A DNA stretch of 64,000 bases, from positions 15,622,587 to 15,686,586 of the forward strand of contig NC_071333.1 of the NCBI RefSeq assembly GCF_010183535.1, given 5' to 3'. The first letter of the stretch is position 1. The number at the start of each line of letters is the position of its first letter. This document shows, piece after piece, positions 12,487-25,300 of this stretch. The notes under the pieces were generated by a model that was not told the DNA's origin, did no database searches, and saw nothing but the letters and a program-made list of their open reading frames with translations. The position numbers and the translations under genes were made by a program. The stretch comes from Caenorhabditis remanei (taxonomy: Eukaryota > Nematoda > Chromadorea > Rhabditida > Rhabditidae).

Positions 12487-14324
12487 TCTACGTTCAAAAA
12501 CAAAACAAATTTTTTTGCTCCTTGAGCACCTACAGTACTACCGTAACCCGGAGCCCAAGCGCAAAAATTTTTGTATGGGTTACTAATTACCAATAGTATC
12601 TGTTTTTATAAAAGTCTTGCCCTAGGGCACACGCTGATCGAGTCTTACTGAGAACGCGTATAACCGAATGGTGTGATGAATAGAACTTGAAAGTGGCACC
12701 TGAGAAATGGATAAGTGATAAGATTCCATTGCTCTAAAAGAAAGAGCCATATTGAACAAATATTTTCAAGTAATAGATTTTGAATCATACTAATATTGTT
12801 TTAGGCCGTTTTAAGAAGGGGAAGTACAAAGCTACGCTCAGACTGACTAAACCGCTAACGATCATAGCTAGAAGATAGGTGTGGGCTGTTATTAGATGTA
12901 TAGAGCTAGGTATCGATGATCATCGATTTCAGCTCAGCTAGCGCTCTACTGAACTGATTACTGTAGCCTAAAGATGTTTCTCCAATCTCCCTTCCTCAAC
13001 AACTGTCTAAAACAACAACTTCTTACTTTTCCCTTTATTCAAATCAAAACACTGACAGATATGTGACCTATTCCATCTCCCCCAAACTCGATATGACCAA
13101 ATATCTGTGAAGAAAGAAAAGAGAAATGCGTCCACGCAGTGATGGGGGTTCTAAATGTCATCTATGGGTGAACAGAGCAGTTATTTCACTCATTAACCCA
13201 TCTTTTCATTCAATCGAGAGGAATGAGAGCGCGCTAGCAAACTATCTGCGAAATGGGATTCTTTTTGGAGAGGTTTTGAAGTTGTTTTGACATTTCTAAA
13301 GCCATTTTAAGTTGGTAGATGACGTGCTACTTCAAGAATAGACTCTAACTATTTCTAGATTTGGAGGCGGCGCTTAAAATTCAAAATTTCAAAGTCGAAA
13401 ACACCGAGTATTACTTCATATGAACGTTCCGCTCGTACTCCTTCAACCACCATCTAGTTCTCATTTTCTAACAAAAGTTTGTCGAATTCATCTTGAAAAT
13501 TGAGCAGATTTAGAAAAAAACATTGCCGAATAAAAAGTCGGCAACCCGGCAACGGCAATCCATTTAAAAAAGTCGGCAATTTTGGCAATTCGGCAACGGC
13601 ATTGCCGCTCGTCCCTGATCCGGACCGGGCCAAGATTTTGCAAGAATGTTGACAATCGACTATTGATATTACTTGTCGCTTAGAAAAACAATTCTTTCAC
13701 GGATTAAATAGTAAAACTACGATTTTTAGTTAAAACTACTGTAAAGTGAGTAACCCTAACCCATTAACGCAGTTTTTGTGAACAACGTCATTTCCTCGAA
13801 AGCCATTGGACAAAGGTTGAATTGTAGTTGTGACTTCTCTTGTAAGTGCCAATTCTAGTGCGAGTAGTGCTTTTTCTCTGAAGAGGCAAACGTTTTATTT
13901 CAGTTTCGCTTACAAATCATTGCAAAAGTGGAGATTTGGTTTTAGAACTTCAAAGCCTCGGTTAAAAATTGGTATAAACAGTTTGGTTAAAAATAAGGAA
14001 GAATTTTTATTGGTATCAAAATAGACAAAAAAAATGAAACACTACTGCAATAAACTAAATTTTTTTATATGTGACAACTCTGGTTTTCAGGATTTAGCAC
14101 GGGAATCAGGTAATTAAAAAATCAGTGTTTAGAAGCAAGTAGCAGGAAGGCAAACTGGCGATTTGAGAAGCAGTTTGGGAAGTACGGAGTATTGAGTCTA
14201 GCGGCTATAGATAGTAGTTGACACATCATGGTTAATCTGAAATACACTTTTTGATATGTCAGTTCAACTCTTCTTCTGCAACTATGTATATCTTACTCGC
14301 ATTGAGCAATAAGGATTTACTTCA
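12487..14324. other. Noncoding stretch after the satellite
   Basis: No gene is supported. A CGGCAA/CGGCAACGG-rich repeat lies at about 13525-13610, followed by a CCGGACCGGGCC fragment at about 13618-13632. A related CGGCAA repeat is at 8670-8750. The rest is unremarkable AT-rich DNA. Confidence 0.45.
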
Positions 14325-17300
14325 CTATGAGATATTATAAGCATTATCCTCTTTTCTCTTTTGAAGTTCTCCACGACCATCCGAGTAGCTATTCAAGCTC
14401 TCAACGCGTTGCATATAAACCAGATAGTTTTTCGCATATTTCTCCATTTGAACTTTGTTCACTTCAAAAAATCCTAAACTTTAATCACCAATTTTCTCGA
14501 TGGAAACTTACATTTGGTGAGGATCTGAAGCACGTGAGATGGGATGAAGTGATGGTACTCAAAACTGGCGAAGCGACGGGAGTGTAGAGGTTTGCAGAGA
14601 TCCTCAGCGAGCCACTTGGCAACGCAAGCGTCTTTCGCACCCATATCTTGCCAACCGCGGATGTACTAAAATAGGAATGAATTACTTGTCAGCAGGGTTA
14701 GGAGATTTTGGGCCGGGCCGGCCCGATCGCCCCGGCTCTAGTAGAAATTTGAAATATTTTGAAAAAATTAAAATATTTTTGCAAAAAAAGTCGAATTTTC
14801 TACTATTGTTTGGCACATCGACAAAAATTAAAGTGTACGAGAATTTTGGAGGATTTTGACTATTTTTAATAAACATTTCAGAAAAATTGTGGAAAAATTG
14901 TGAACATTTTCGAATCCGGGCCAGGCCGGGAAGGGGCTAACAAGTCGGCCCGGAATATCCCAACCCTGGTTGTCAGTGATGAGCGCATCGAGCAAACTTA
15001 CGTGTTGAATCAATAGAATACGCTGACGGATTTTGATCTCCACGAGTGTTGCCTTCTCTTCATCGGTAATACGATACCACTCACTCGCCTTCAGGAGACG
15101 TTCTGAAATACAATGATGTACTATTCAAAAAAAAGACAATTGTGTTTTTAATACCATGTCTTTTACGTCTGGCAATAGACTTCTTGTGTGCTTCGCTTTG
15201 TTTCAAAATTGGCATGTCCACAGTTCCGTTTTTACGGAGTGGTCTGAAATTTATTGGCCTAATTAGATCATTTGTAGAGCAGTCTTACTCATTCGGGTCC
15301 AATTTGGCTGACGAGTCTCCGAATACAATAGAAGGAAGCAAAGCACTTGCTTTAGATGTTTTTGGCTTGGGTGGTGCATCCGGTTTGTTGAGATCATATG
15401 ATGATGACGCTTTCTCGATAGGCCACATAGAAGTGTCAGTGACAATAGTCTCGGGTTGTTTGATACAATGGTGCTCGAGTAAATCTGTGACCGGGAACAG
15501 AAGAGCGGATGCTGAACGACGGAGTGGAAAACCAATCACTGATGACAAGTAGTTGTTTTGAGCTTGAATTGGTTCGGCATGTAAGTTCGAGCTATAATAT
15601 ACCTTTAAATTTCTTAACAAAGATATGCTAGTAGTTACCATGAGACTGCTGCATCAGCCATTTCCATTGGTGACATTCCCAAACGTTTAGCGGCTTTTGA
15701 GCTGATTGGTTTTATTTTGAATGGAGCAGGCTCTCTTTAATTTTAAAAAATTTGGGGGGACAAGTTTCATAGTGGAACTTACTCGACAGGCTTGGCCATT
15801 TTTTTGAGTGTCATCAAACTGAGGAACTCTCTCTCCTCCACAGTTTTACAACCGAGGCAGTAGATGAGTTTCGGAGTCATTCCAAGTCTTCTCAATGCAT
15901 TTCTATCCTTCTCTGGTTTGGTGAACCAGGCGATTATATCTGCCATCGTTGCGCACTTTTTGTGATCGTCGGTGTTGTCGATGTGTACACGCATCGGAAA
16001 CTGAAACTGATTTTGAAAAAATATCTGAGGGATCAGAAGGATACGTCGTGGTGAATATCGAAGAAATTGTGCCACTCGAAGACCTGTACTTCTTGGTCGT
16101 TTGGGGCCATGTAGAAGATACGGTAGAGGTAATGAAGCATCTTAGTGTCATCGAGGGGCTGAGTGTTCCACCCTGCTTTGATCTGAAAAAAAGTTAGTGA
16201 TTGTAAAAACTGAAGCGGAGTACACGTATTTGTATTTGGGCTAGTTACAACCAGACCTCTACAGATGCAATACAGAAACTTCAGTAAATGTTGAATCTTC
16301 AGATCCGTGGTGAAGCGAAAATGTAAAACTCATTCAGATAACTAGATACTGGTTGGAAAAGAAAAAAATAACGCTAGGCCCAAAACCAGGCAAGGGAAGT
16401 CTTTTGAACGGTTTATAAACCTGGAGTCCATTTCTGCCATCAAATGTCTCTTCGAGCCAAGTTTTGAGTTCTTAAACTTTCAAACGGTTTACATGTACGT
16501 TGCAAAAATGAAAACATCTCGCGTATCCAATTAGCATCAGTGTTTTTCATTCATTTTACCATACCGTACCCCTCTCTATTCTTTGTATTTTTCCCTCCCA
16601 CCGTTCCCACTCAAAAACAAACTCATTTATGATTGAGATGTGCATGTTTACCGCATTTTCACTTTTGCTTGTACCAGGTACCACGTGATACTCGATCAAG
16701 GGCATGAAAAACAAACAATTTTTTGGAGTTTTGAATGTTTTACAAGGGAAGTCTTCCGGATACGCGACTCTCAAATGATCTATAAGCTTCGTTATAGGTA
16801 CTTCCGACTACGGGGCATTGATTTCTGCATCAAAACAAGTTAAATGTCTCTGCGAGATGAGTTATGAGATCCCAAACTTTTCATGTGGTTAGGATTTTCA
16901 CATGAAGTTCCAAATCGGCCGCATATACGCCACCGAGCGGTTTCATTTGTGTTCGCCAACGGTTCACCTGTGTATGTTGCAAAAATAAAAGCATCTTGCG
17001 TATACTACTAGCCAATATGGAATTCCAATGCATAACCATATAAAAAGTTTGAGAGCTCACAACTCGGCTCGCAGATACATTTAGCAGGTTTTGATGGCAG
17101 AAATGGAGTCCCCTTATTCGAAAGTACCTAGAACTAAATTTATAGATTGCTTGAAAGCTGCGTCTCCAAAGACCTTCCTTGTGAGCCAAATGATTTTCAA
17201 TCAAAAGCATATAACATTGAGATCAGTGTGCTCCACCGGGATTTTAAAACTAGTGAAAACCGGTTTTTCATGAAAAAACCGGTGAAAATATTCACCGGTT

Positions 17301-18675
17301 TTCACCGAAATTCACCGGTGTTTCACCGGGGAAAACCCGGAGAAAACCGGTGATCACCGGACATTTCGAAACCGGACATTTCGAAACCGGACATTTCGAA
17401 ACCGGACATTTCGAAACCGGACATTTCGAAACCGGACATTTCGAAACCGGACATTTCGCAACCGGACATTTCGCAACCGGACGTTTCGCAACTGGACGTT
17501 TCGCAACTGGACGTTTCGCAACCGAATGACACTTCGAAACAAAAAAATGCGGGTTGCGAAACGCCCGGTTTCGAAATGTCCGGTTGCGAAACGTCCGGTT
17601 TTTAAGTGTCCGGTTGCAAAACGTCCGGTTTCAAAGTGTCCGGTTTCGAAATGTCCTGTTTCAAAATGTCCGATTGCAAAATGGCCGGTTGCTGTCATGT
17701 TCGTTCACGTTGAAGTGTTTGCATCATCAAAAAAAACCGGTGAAAACCGGTGAAAACCGGGGATTCCCCGGGGAAAACCGGGCACCGGTGAAAAATGAAA
17801 ACCGGGGAAAACCGGTTTTTCAATATTGAACACCGGGGAATTTCGGTGAACACCGGTTTTCGCCAAACTTGACTCCGGTTTTTATTTTTATAAAACCGAG
17901 AAAAACTTCACCGGTGATTATAACGGTTTTCACCGGTGAAAAAAAACCGGGTTTTCGCCGGTTTCTTCACCGGTGGAGCACACTGATTGAGATGATGCCA
18001 TACGTTTTGAAGTAAATTCTACTAATATTTTGAATAGAACTAGTGCAGAACGCCTGTGCATTCCTACCAAAGCTGATTGTGCGAACAGTTACCGCATTTT
18101 AAAACTTTAGATCGTTATTGCTCCCCGGGTCGAGCAAAATAGTCAAAAGAATCAAAAAAAGCAATTTGTTTCTTTTGGTACGCAGAAGAATTTCAAACTT
18201 ATCCCGAATTGGCAAGTACCTTAACTCATTGAGACCAGGAAACACAACCTTGTTAGCTACTGATATGTGTCATACATCATATGTAAAAGTTTTGAATAAT
18301 GAAAAAGTAAGGTATTCAAGAGCGACAATTATTTCTGTGTTCTAAAAAGTTATGTTTAGACTGTGCATCTGTGAGTGAAGATGTAGAATAACCTGAGGAT
18401 TTAGAAATTAAGTGAGACAGAAAATAGGAGTAATGAAATTCACTCAGAAAATTGAGAGATTGGAAACCAGGTAGAAAAAACCCCGGTGACAAAAAGCTTA
18501 TTAAGATACTTGAGGAAGAACGAATGTTCGATATACACTTACCTTAGAATAGAACGAGATTCGGAAGTCAGCAGCTTCTTCGCAAGATTTTTTGAGCTCC
18601 ATGTCTTCGGGTGAAGTTGAAACGGACGTATCCGACGGAGTAGAAATCAAGGAACCCAGTTTGAAAGGCGTGAGT
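14325..18675 (-). CDS. Nematode protein of unknown function (5' end missing)
   Basis: Nine phase-consistent exons read on the minus strand: 18675-18543, 16182-16045, 16000-15783, 15734-15639, 15591-15289, 15243-15155, 15102-15002, 14665-14512 and 14461-14325 (stop TAG). They give about 455 residues. The first exon seen begins in mid-codon, so at least one upstream exon is missing. The product is hydrophilic with no signal peptide or membrane span. It has a WHNFFDIHHD segment, a CLGC pair, a lysine/arginine-rich stretch (KKSIARRKRHERLL) and a C-terminal region rich in aromatic and charged residues that may be helical. I recognise no family. The last acceptor (TTTGAAG) is non-consensus but is the choice that keeps the frame open. 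The 2.4-kb intron 16183-18542 is filled with mobile elements. Confidence 0.72.
14690..14968. repeat. Foldback GGGCCGGGCC repeat in intron
   Basis: The ends are imperfect inverted copies: CAGGGTTAGGAGATTTTGGG near 14693 and its complement, ending ATATCCCAACCCTG, near 14968. GGGCCGGGCCGG-type blocks sit inside each end and the centre is AT-rich. It lies in the intron between exons 15102-15002 and 14665-14512. Related GGGCC-rich fragments occur at 49385-49450, 57280-57630 and 59715-59765. Confidence 0.6.
16386..16490. mobile_element. Partial arm of the ACAAGGG foldback family
   Basis: The sequence CAAGGGAAGTCTTTTGAACGG followed by a GGAGTCCATTTCTGCC segment matches the left arm of the elements at 6865 and 16742. 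No matching right arm was found close by, so it looks truncated. Confidence 0.5.
16742..17182. mobile_element. Foldback (MITE-like) element, copy 2
   Basis: The left end ACAAGGGAAGTC and the inverted right end GACCTTCCTTGT delimit arms that share the AAATGTCTCTGCGAG-type segment with the copy at 6865-7315. It is noncoding and lies in the large intron of the minus-strand gene, just before the hAT-type element at 17224. Confidence 0.7.
17224..17985. mobile_element. Nonautonomous hAT-type element with 8-bp target duplication
   Basis: The terminal inverted repeats are CAGTGTGCTCCACCGG (17224) and its complement ending CACACTG (17985). The flanks are an exact 8-bp direct repeat, attgagat (17216-17223 and 17986-17993). 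An 8-bp duplication with CAG-type ends is typical of hAT transposons. The interior holds ACCGGTTTTCACC-type palindromic DNA and two opposed blocks of a 15-bp minisatellite. There is no transposase frame. Confidence 0.88.
17354..17695. repeat. 15-bp minisatellite in opposed orientation
   Basis: About twelve tandem copies of a GGACATTTCGAAACC unit run from 17357 to about 17530. A shorter block of inverted copies (GGTTTCGAAATGTCC type) runs from about 17553 to 17695. Together they can form a long hairpin inside the hAT-type element. The multiple of three gives artificial repetitive open frames on both strands. Confidence 0.85.
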
Positions 18676-21600
18676 CTAAAAGTATCGGTTACGAAAAAGA
18701 TTGATATATTCCCTGAAACACGCAATAATGTGTTCGTAGAATTTTCTGGATTCAATTAGTGAACTACAACTAGTATCAAGATATTAACATTTGGCGAAGT
18801 CGTAAAAGAATCATTTAAAAATATTTTCTACGAGAAATGATAACCAGAGCTACGAGAGTTTTCTTGACTAAATCCTTGCTCAAAAACAAAAATCGAGAAA
18901 CAAACGGAAAGAATAAAGGACTACAAAGGTCTTCGCTCCACCCAACGAAGGAACGGAACCCTATAATCAAAAAAATATAGTAATTATTGAGGAGGGTAGA
19001 AAGATGATGCTGTTTCCACACGAGTCCTTTTTTAGAAACGGAGGTTAGTTCTTTTGGTATCGAAATAAAAATAAATGAGGAAGCGGATGGAAAAGGAAAG
19101 ATTTAATTGGATAAAACCAAAAATATATATGAAAGAAATCGTATAAATCCTACGATAGGTTTATAGCGTTTTTGTGACGTGACATTTTGATTGAAAAAAG
19201 GATAACGAAAGAGTGGTTTTTTAAAGGTAGCGGTTTGGTTTTTGAGAAGAAAACATATTTGTTACGTCACTCGGACGATAATGAAAAAAAAAGAGCTGGT
19301 TAAGTTTGTTAAACAAAAATAATGACATATAATCAAAATTGGAAATTTAGACAAGCCCTACAGTACTCCCCAATCAGATATCGTTTTTCACCCTTCTCAG
19401 TGGACAAAACATGGTCAATAACTATCTCACAACACACATTCCCATAGTGTATTTAAAAAAAATGGATATTAGCTTTCACAGTTACGATGTTATTGTGAAT
19501 TCGCTCCTTGAAAAGTTACATATTACCAAATTCAATGCTCGTTCAGTTCTACTAATGGAAGTGTTAATGTTGAACTTTTCTAATTTTGATAACTCTGTCT
19601 TACTAGGATATGTTTGTATGAAAAAGATGTCAACAACAAAAATGAGGTTCTGTTTTTAATCTCTCTACTCCGACGAATTGGGAAATTGTTGGTCACTCAA
19701 TTAAAAAAACTAACTAGTCGTTTCAATCTTAATGTGGCTAAGTATGACATATGTTTGTCCGGTACGATAACTTTGAGACTGACGGTGAAATTTTAAAGAC
19801 TTTTCAAATATTTGTGATCGGGTAGCAACTGTCTGTTTTTCAGAGGATAGACGACTCTTGACATATTTTTTAAAATACTTTTTTGATTTAAGGTTGAAAA
19901 TTTGTGAGCCCTCTCTATAATCTCACTAGCAAACCGCAACCTCCTTAGATAAAAGGAAAAAAGTAATATGCAAAGCAATGGGAAGCGGTTAGTATAGACA
20001 TCACAAAAACGTACAAGTGGTAAACAATAAGATACATATATTAATTGATACTGCTCTAAACGGATTTCCATGCCTTCCGGTGTTCCAGTTCGTCCCCGGT
20101 GGTTTGATAAAACGATCTGTAAATAAGGAATATCTGTATACTTCCAAGAAAATACTCCAGACTTTGGATTTTCTGTTAAGACGAAACACAGCATCGATTT
20201 TTCCTCAAACTCTCATCCCTATCTATTTCTGTCAATTTTGATGACGTCATTTTGATGTGCTTGTTTGCGTGTTGGTGTGTATTTGAACAGTTCATGTATG
20301 TTTGTCTGCAAATAACCTTTTTTCCAGTTTTCGGAATGATTCATTCCCAAATTTGAAATGGAGTGGGCAGCAGGATGCAATCAAAACACGAAATTCGAAA
20401 AATTATCTTTAAAAGTGATTTTTCAAATGGGTTAGTGTGTATTCTCTTATAATTTATATATTATTCTAAACACCTTTCATACCCATCAAGGTACCAGAAG
20501 GTTTATTCAATTCTTGCATATTCTGTGATTTAGATAACCACGCACTCAACTTCCCATACTCATCATTTTTATTGACTCATGGGATTTTTTTCTGCCTCTC
20601 ATTCTTACTTCCCTCCGCATGACATCATAGTCTTGATATTTGTGTCCTCTTACCTGTTTGCATGTGTCTATGACTAGTATTGTGGGCGCGGTCAAGAACA
20701 ATGTTCATTAAATTGACCTCCAAAGAAATGAAAAATGAAAGACACATGTCTCGTCTGGTAACAATTTCGAAATGTTTCGAATAATTGAGTAGATTGCGTG
20801 AGGCATCTTGAATTTGAGATAATTTCATAAAATTTCATATTCTCATAAAACTTTACTGGGGGAGACCTCTTGGTCTTTTTTCGACTGTGGCAGTTTACCA
20901 AAAATTATGAAATGTAGAGAAGTGAAGGTTGCGGTCAGTCGGATTTTTGAATTAGTGAATCACAGTGCTATCTTCGAAGGTTCACACAATTTTTGTTTGG
21001 TGGTCATATCAGAAATTTGAAATTGAGATCAGTATCAAACCAGGAAAACATTGAATCACCAAATGAATCAAGGGATAAATTTGATTCTAGATGAGAACTG
21101 GTAACATTGGACGGGTACCAGGAAAAGTAGTCTATAGGTGGTTTGGAGAACTCGAGGCACCACAAATCCAGAAAATGTTCGAAAGCTATTTCAGGAGATT
21201 GGATACAGAAAAGAACCATGATTTTGAGGCTTTGAAGATTGACTGTAGAAAATCTGAAAATCTGTAACTCTGAAACATCACATAATTTTCCTACTCTCCG
21301 ATGGGATCTGAGGAATAATGCCAAAACTTGAAAAAGAAAGACAGATATTCGCCATTTTTGCACAGACAAAAGTGCTGAGCCATATCAGAGCAGTCAGAGC
21401 TTTTGTGCAGTACAAAAATTGCAAGTTGTCTTGTAAAACCTACCTGGTAAGCCAATAATAAGAAAATAATATGGAATGTTGCCAGAAGAATACTTTTCAA
21501 TACGAAAAGGAAGAGAAGAAAAGATGGAAGACGCACCAGAATGGCGTTTCCTACCCGGACTCCCATCTTTTATACTCCAATTCAGGTTGAGAGTGTTGAA

Positions 21601-22155
21601 ATATTGAAGAATCTGACTGTCAAGAAGGCGGTGATACATTGTTTTTCTCTGGGTCTCGAAAGGGATTTCATCATATACTTGCCCATCTCTTGCCTCTCTT
21701 TCTACTTCTTCCAGTCACTTTCTAAGCAATTTTACAGCAATGTGACTTGTGAGTCATGGACACCAGGGGCCGGTCGGGTGACAACTTTCGAAACAAAATC
21801 TGCGTCTCTTCGTCTTCCATGCTATTTCATGACGACCGGAACAACAGATAGTGTGTATGCTGATAACCGAATACACATACACACACATTTTGACGCCCTC
21901 ACTATGCTGACGGGGCTTATAGAAATGATATTGGGAAATGGATGGGGAGGGGGAATGGTGAATCAAAATCAACCAATTCCAATGGAAAAGTTGGAAACTC
22001 TCTGGCTCTACTGGATGACTTTCCGCCGGGAAAATAGGAAGAGATAGAGAAAATAAACTAAAAAGAGCCCGATTGGAGGAGAGACGCAGAGAAGCAGATA
22101 ACAAAAAATGCAGTGTGGTGGAGGGCGGAGCGAAGATGAGTCATGCAGGGGGCAG

Positions 22156-22163
22156 TATAAAAG
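22156..22163 (+). promoter_or_regulatory. TATA-like box
   Basis: The sequence TATAAAAG lies in a GC-richer context (GGGGGCAG upstream, GTGAGGGTGG downstream) within otherwise AT-rich DNA. No supported gene follows, so any promoter role is speculative. Confidence 0.2.
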
Positions 22164-23909
22164 TGAGGGTGGCTGGCAGGAACGTTCAGTACCTTACTTC
22201 TTCGCGATGCGGAAAGATTTCGAAATTAGTGAGTTGCGAAATCCGACTTTATCGGACCTCAAATTTCACAATGAAATATTCTCATATTTCATCAATCCAA
22301 AAGTATATAATCTTGGTGATGTGTCGAAGTAAACACATTTTCGTAGCCTTATCAATCTGTGCTCGATAACAAAACATAATTGTTTTCTCATCATCAAAAC
22401 GAAATTTTTTTTTAGAAAATCACATCATTCCCTACTCCTAACTGCCTAATATTCACCCCTCTGGATTCACTTTCAAACATATTCCTACTACTACTGCTAT
22501 TATTCTACTATATTCCTCCACAATCCAAGATTGCGATTTTTGTACTACACATAGGTACTGGACACTGAGATTTGTATCCAGAATCTATTCTAGTGCAAAA
22601 ATTGCTCTGGATTCTTTTTTCCCCAATACTTTTCGAAAATCGTCGAAAACTTTCGAAATATTTCACAATGAGTAATGGAACATATGTTACCCATGGAAGT
22701 TCTTTTGTTTGAAAAAAAAAGAAGGTGACACTTTCTTCACTAAACACATTTTTTCTCTGACAGTACATGTTGTTGAACTGTGATCGGAACACATAGACAC
22801 AAAGTGCAGAAAGGCACAAAACATAGTCAACCGCCTCTTCATAATACAGTGTTTCTTTTGTGTTTGGGATAGTACTTGACAATGATGCGATTTTTTGCAG
22901 GAAAAACCAACAGATTGGGTGATGATATCATTGAAATTCATTATTTAGATAATATTGTGGAGACTGAAAATGTAGTGTAATATAATTTCATGTTTCAGGG
23001 CTTGTAAATATTTTGCTTGACCTTTAGAAGAGCAAAAGTCGAATTTCCATCTTATCAGAGAAACATTTGATCGGAAATGTAACGTAACACAAGCGCAAAC
23101 ATGATTTTAATGACATTGCACCTGGATGATGAATTGACGAAAAATAGGTTTTCGATACTCCGTGTACCATGGGAACTTGGAATTTTGAAAATGGCTCTTT
23201 TTTAGTGAATCTTCCATAAAACCGTCCGTCAAACACAATTTCATTGTCATAAATGCCATCTTTCAGCACTATTAACGTCCAAAATTTCAAATAAACATCA
23301 ACCAGCTTACAAGTTTGATTGACGCTGGAGCTATTGTTGTCACTTCTCATCGACCATCATATTTCATCATCCCCCTCTCCTCCCACTCCTATTCATTGAA
23401 TATTATATGACATTTTGGCTCTCCTCTTAAAAATTTTTATGTGCAATATTGGATTTTTCTTCTATTGTGTCAAAAAATGTGGGCGAAAGGTGGAAACTGT
23501 TAGCAATTTATAATGTTGCGAGACACTAATTTGAATGTAGGGCATGGTAGGTGAAGGGGAGAACATAAGACACAATTTTTTATTCAAATTAACTGAAAAA
23601 ACTTCTTCAAAATTAACTTTTGGGACTTGATCTCTAAGAAAGAAAGATTGGGAGTCATTGAAAAAAGCGTATAACGCGTGTATAACAAATACGAAGCATG
23701 CGGGTGTTGTAGTCTATCGTGATACAAAAATCCGTATCACACTGTTATAGTCTGAGGACTACAGACAACAACAAATCAAAACAGGTCAGTGTCACAATCA
23801 GTTCATTCGCCGAATCATTCGACAAGAAGGAATTCTATCCAAAAATCAAAGCTTTGAAGTTAAACCAGAATCCAAATAAAGGTCTTACTAGGGAAATACC
23901 GTGGGGTCA

Positions 23910-24172
23910 TAAAACGTGACTTGTATTGTTGGTAATCTGGGAAAACGTTGATTTCAAATATATATTCAGTTTTTGCCATTGAGGTCTGTTATTCAAGAAA
24001 AACGAGGTCAAAGTTTGGACCGCTGTCTAGGGATACCACGTTGCCGATATTTTCAAATATAGGCGGTTTGAACTTCAACCTCGTTTTTCTCAAATGTCAG
24101 ATCTCGAGGGCAAAACTGAAAATAACTTTGAGATCATGGTCTTTTCAGTTTTCCAGTGGTATAAGTCACAAC
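23910..24172. repeat. Imperfect foldback element
   Basis: The left arm (GTGACTTGTATTG...AAAAACGAGGTCAAAG) is matched by an inverted right arm ending ...CAGTGGTATAAGTCAC. The sequence GATTTCAAATATATATTCAGTTTTTGCC in the left arm recurs at 25236-25264 in related DNA. It is noncoding. Confidence 0.6.
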
Positions 24173-25189
24173 CTATAACTCCACCGTCACTCGGGAGCTT
24201 TCCCTAGTTAGTATCTCTGAATCACAGATTTTGTGTCTATAAATCATCCTTCAAACTGTTCAGTGGGTCGCTTGGTAGTTTGGTGTTGGATATTTCTCAC
24301 AAACCACAGATTCTCATAAACTTTTATAAAGTTTACACACATTCGGACAAAAGGATAACCGAAATGGATGAGTGAACCTAATAGCACAATGAAAAATGAT
24401 CTCGGTCACAAAACTGTTGAAGATCTATTCCTATTTTGACACAAAATGCGACAATGTGGGATTGAGTTTGGAAAGTTGACCAACAAGAGTACTATCTATT
24501 CGCATATAGATCAACATATAGTGGGATTTAATGTCCAAAGATCAGATTGCTTTGCAACGGATCATCAAAACAGAAACAATTGCGGGCGAAAGTGTAATTG
24601 TGGGGTTGATGGCTTTTTTAGGGGAGTTTATGCTTCTTGTTGTAGTCGTTTACTAGTATTGTTCTGGGGTAATGATATTTTGATGGTTTCTGGAGTAAAC
24701 CAAACAGAAAAAAGTAAGAATTGGTAGTGAAAATGTTATGTTTGTGCGATCGAGCCGTAAGCGATTTATTAAGAACAGGTTTATTTACAAACTGATTTCC
24801 TGATTTCCATAGAAAATAAGAAGTTCAATAAGTAGAGCACGTGAACTAGAATGCTAGGCCAGGTTTCTATATCTCACGGATATAACAGTATTTTCAGACC
24901 ACACGATATAACAAAAAGAAGACATTTTGTGAGGCTTTAGAAAAGTAACTACTGCACAGATAGGAAGTCGGCATTAAGGATACTTTCAAAGATAAAAACC
25001 TTCCTGGTACCACCTGAATAAAACTGCTAAACGGTATATCACACACTGTGACACTATCTCATCAAATTTCAGAATGTGTTTATGATGAGGTTATTAATGA
25101 CATTCAAAAGTGTATTTCAATAATTGTTTTCCTTATTCACAAGCGTCGAGAAATTATTTTTTTTAATCTCACAAGGGATGGTGTCCAAG

Positions 25190-25300
25190 TGGCCTTGAAG
25201 TTTGGGACGTGACCTATATCGTTGGACAGCTGAGGAAACGCTGATTTCAAATATATGTTCAGTTTTTGCCCTCGGGGCATTTTCAAGTACAGTGAACGTC
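25190..25300. repeat. Related fragment of the 23910 foldback family
   Basis: It shares with 23910-24172 the ordered motifs GGGACGTGAC/ACGTGACTTG, GAGGAAACGCTGATTTC and ATATGTTCAGTTTTTGCC. Only one arm is seen. The long minus-strand frame 25117-25650 overlaps it and is probably not coding. Confidence 0.45.

Noticed and set aside
17323..17829. Repetitive frames on both strands (SGFEM-type, GHFET-type and RNVRF-type repeats)
   Set aside because: The 15-bp minisatellite is divisible by three, so all frames stay open; it lies inside a noncoding transposon.
21541..22047. 168-residue plus-strand frame
   Set aside because: It overlaps an equally open minus-strand frame, lacks a recognisable domain and has no clear splice partners.
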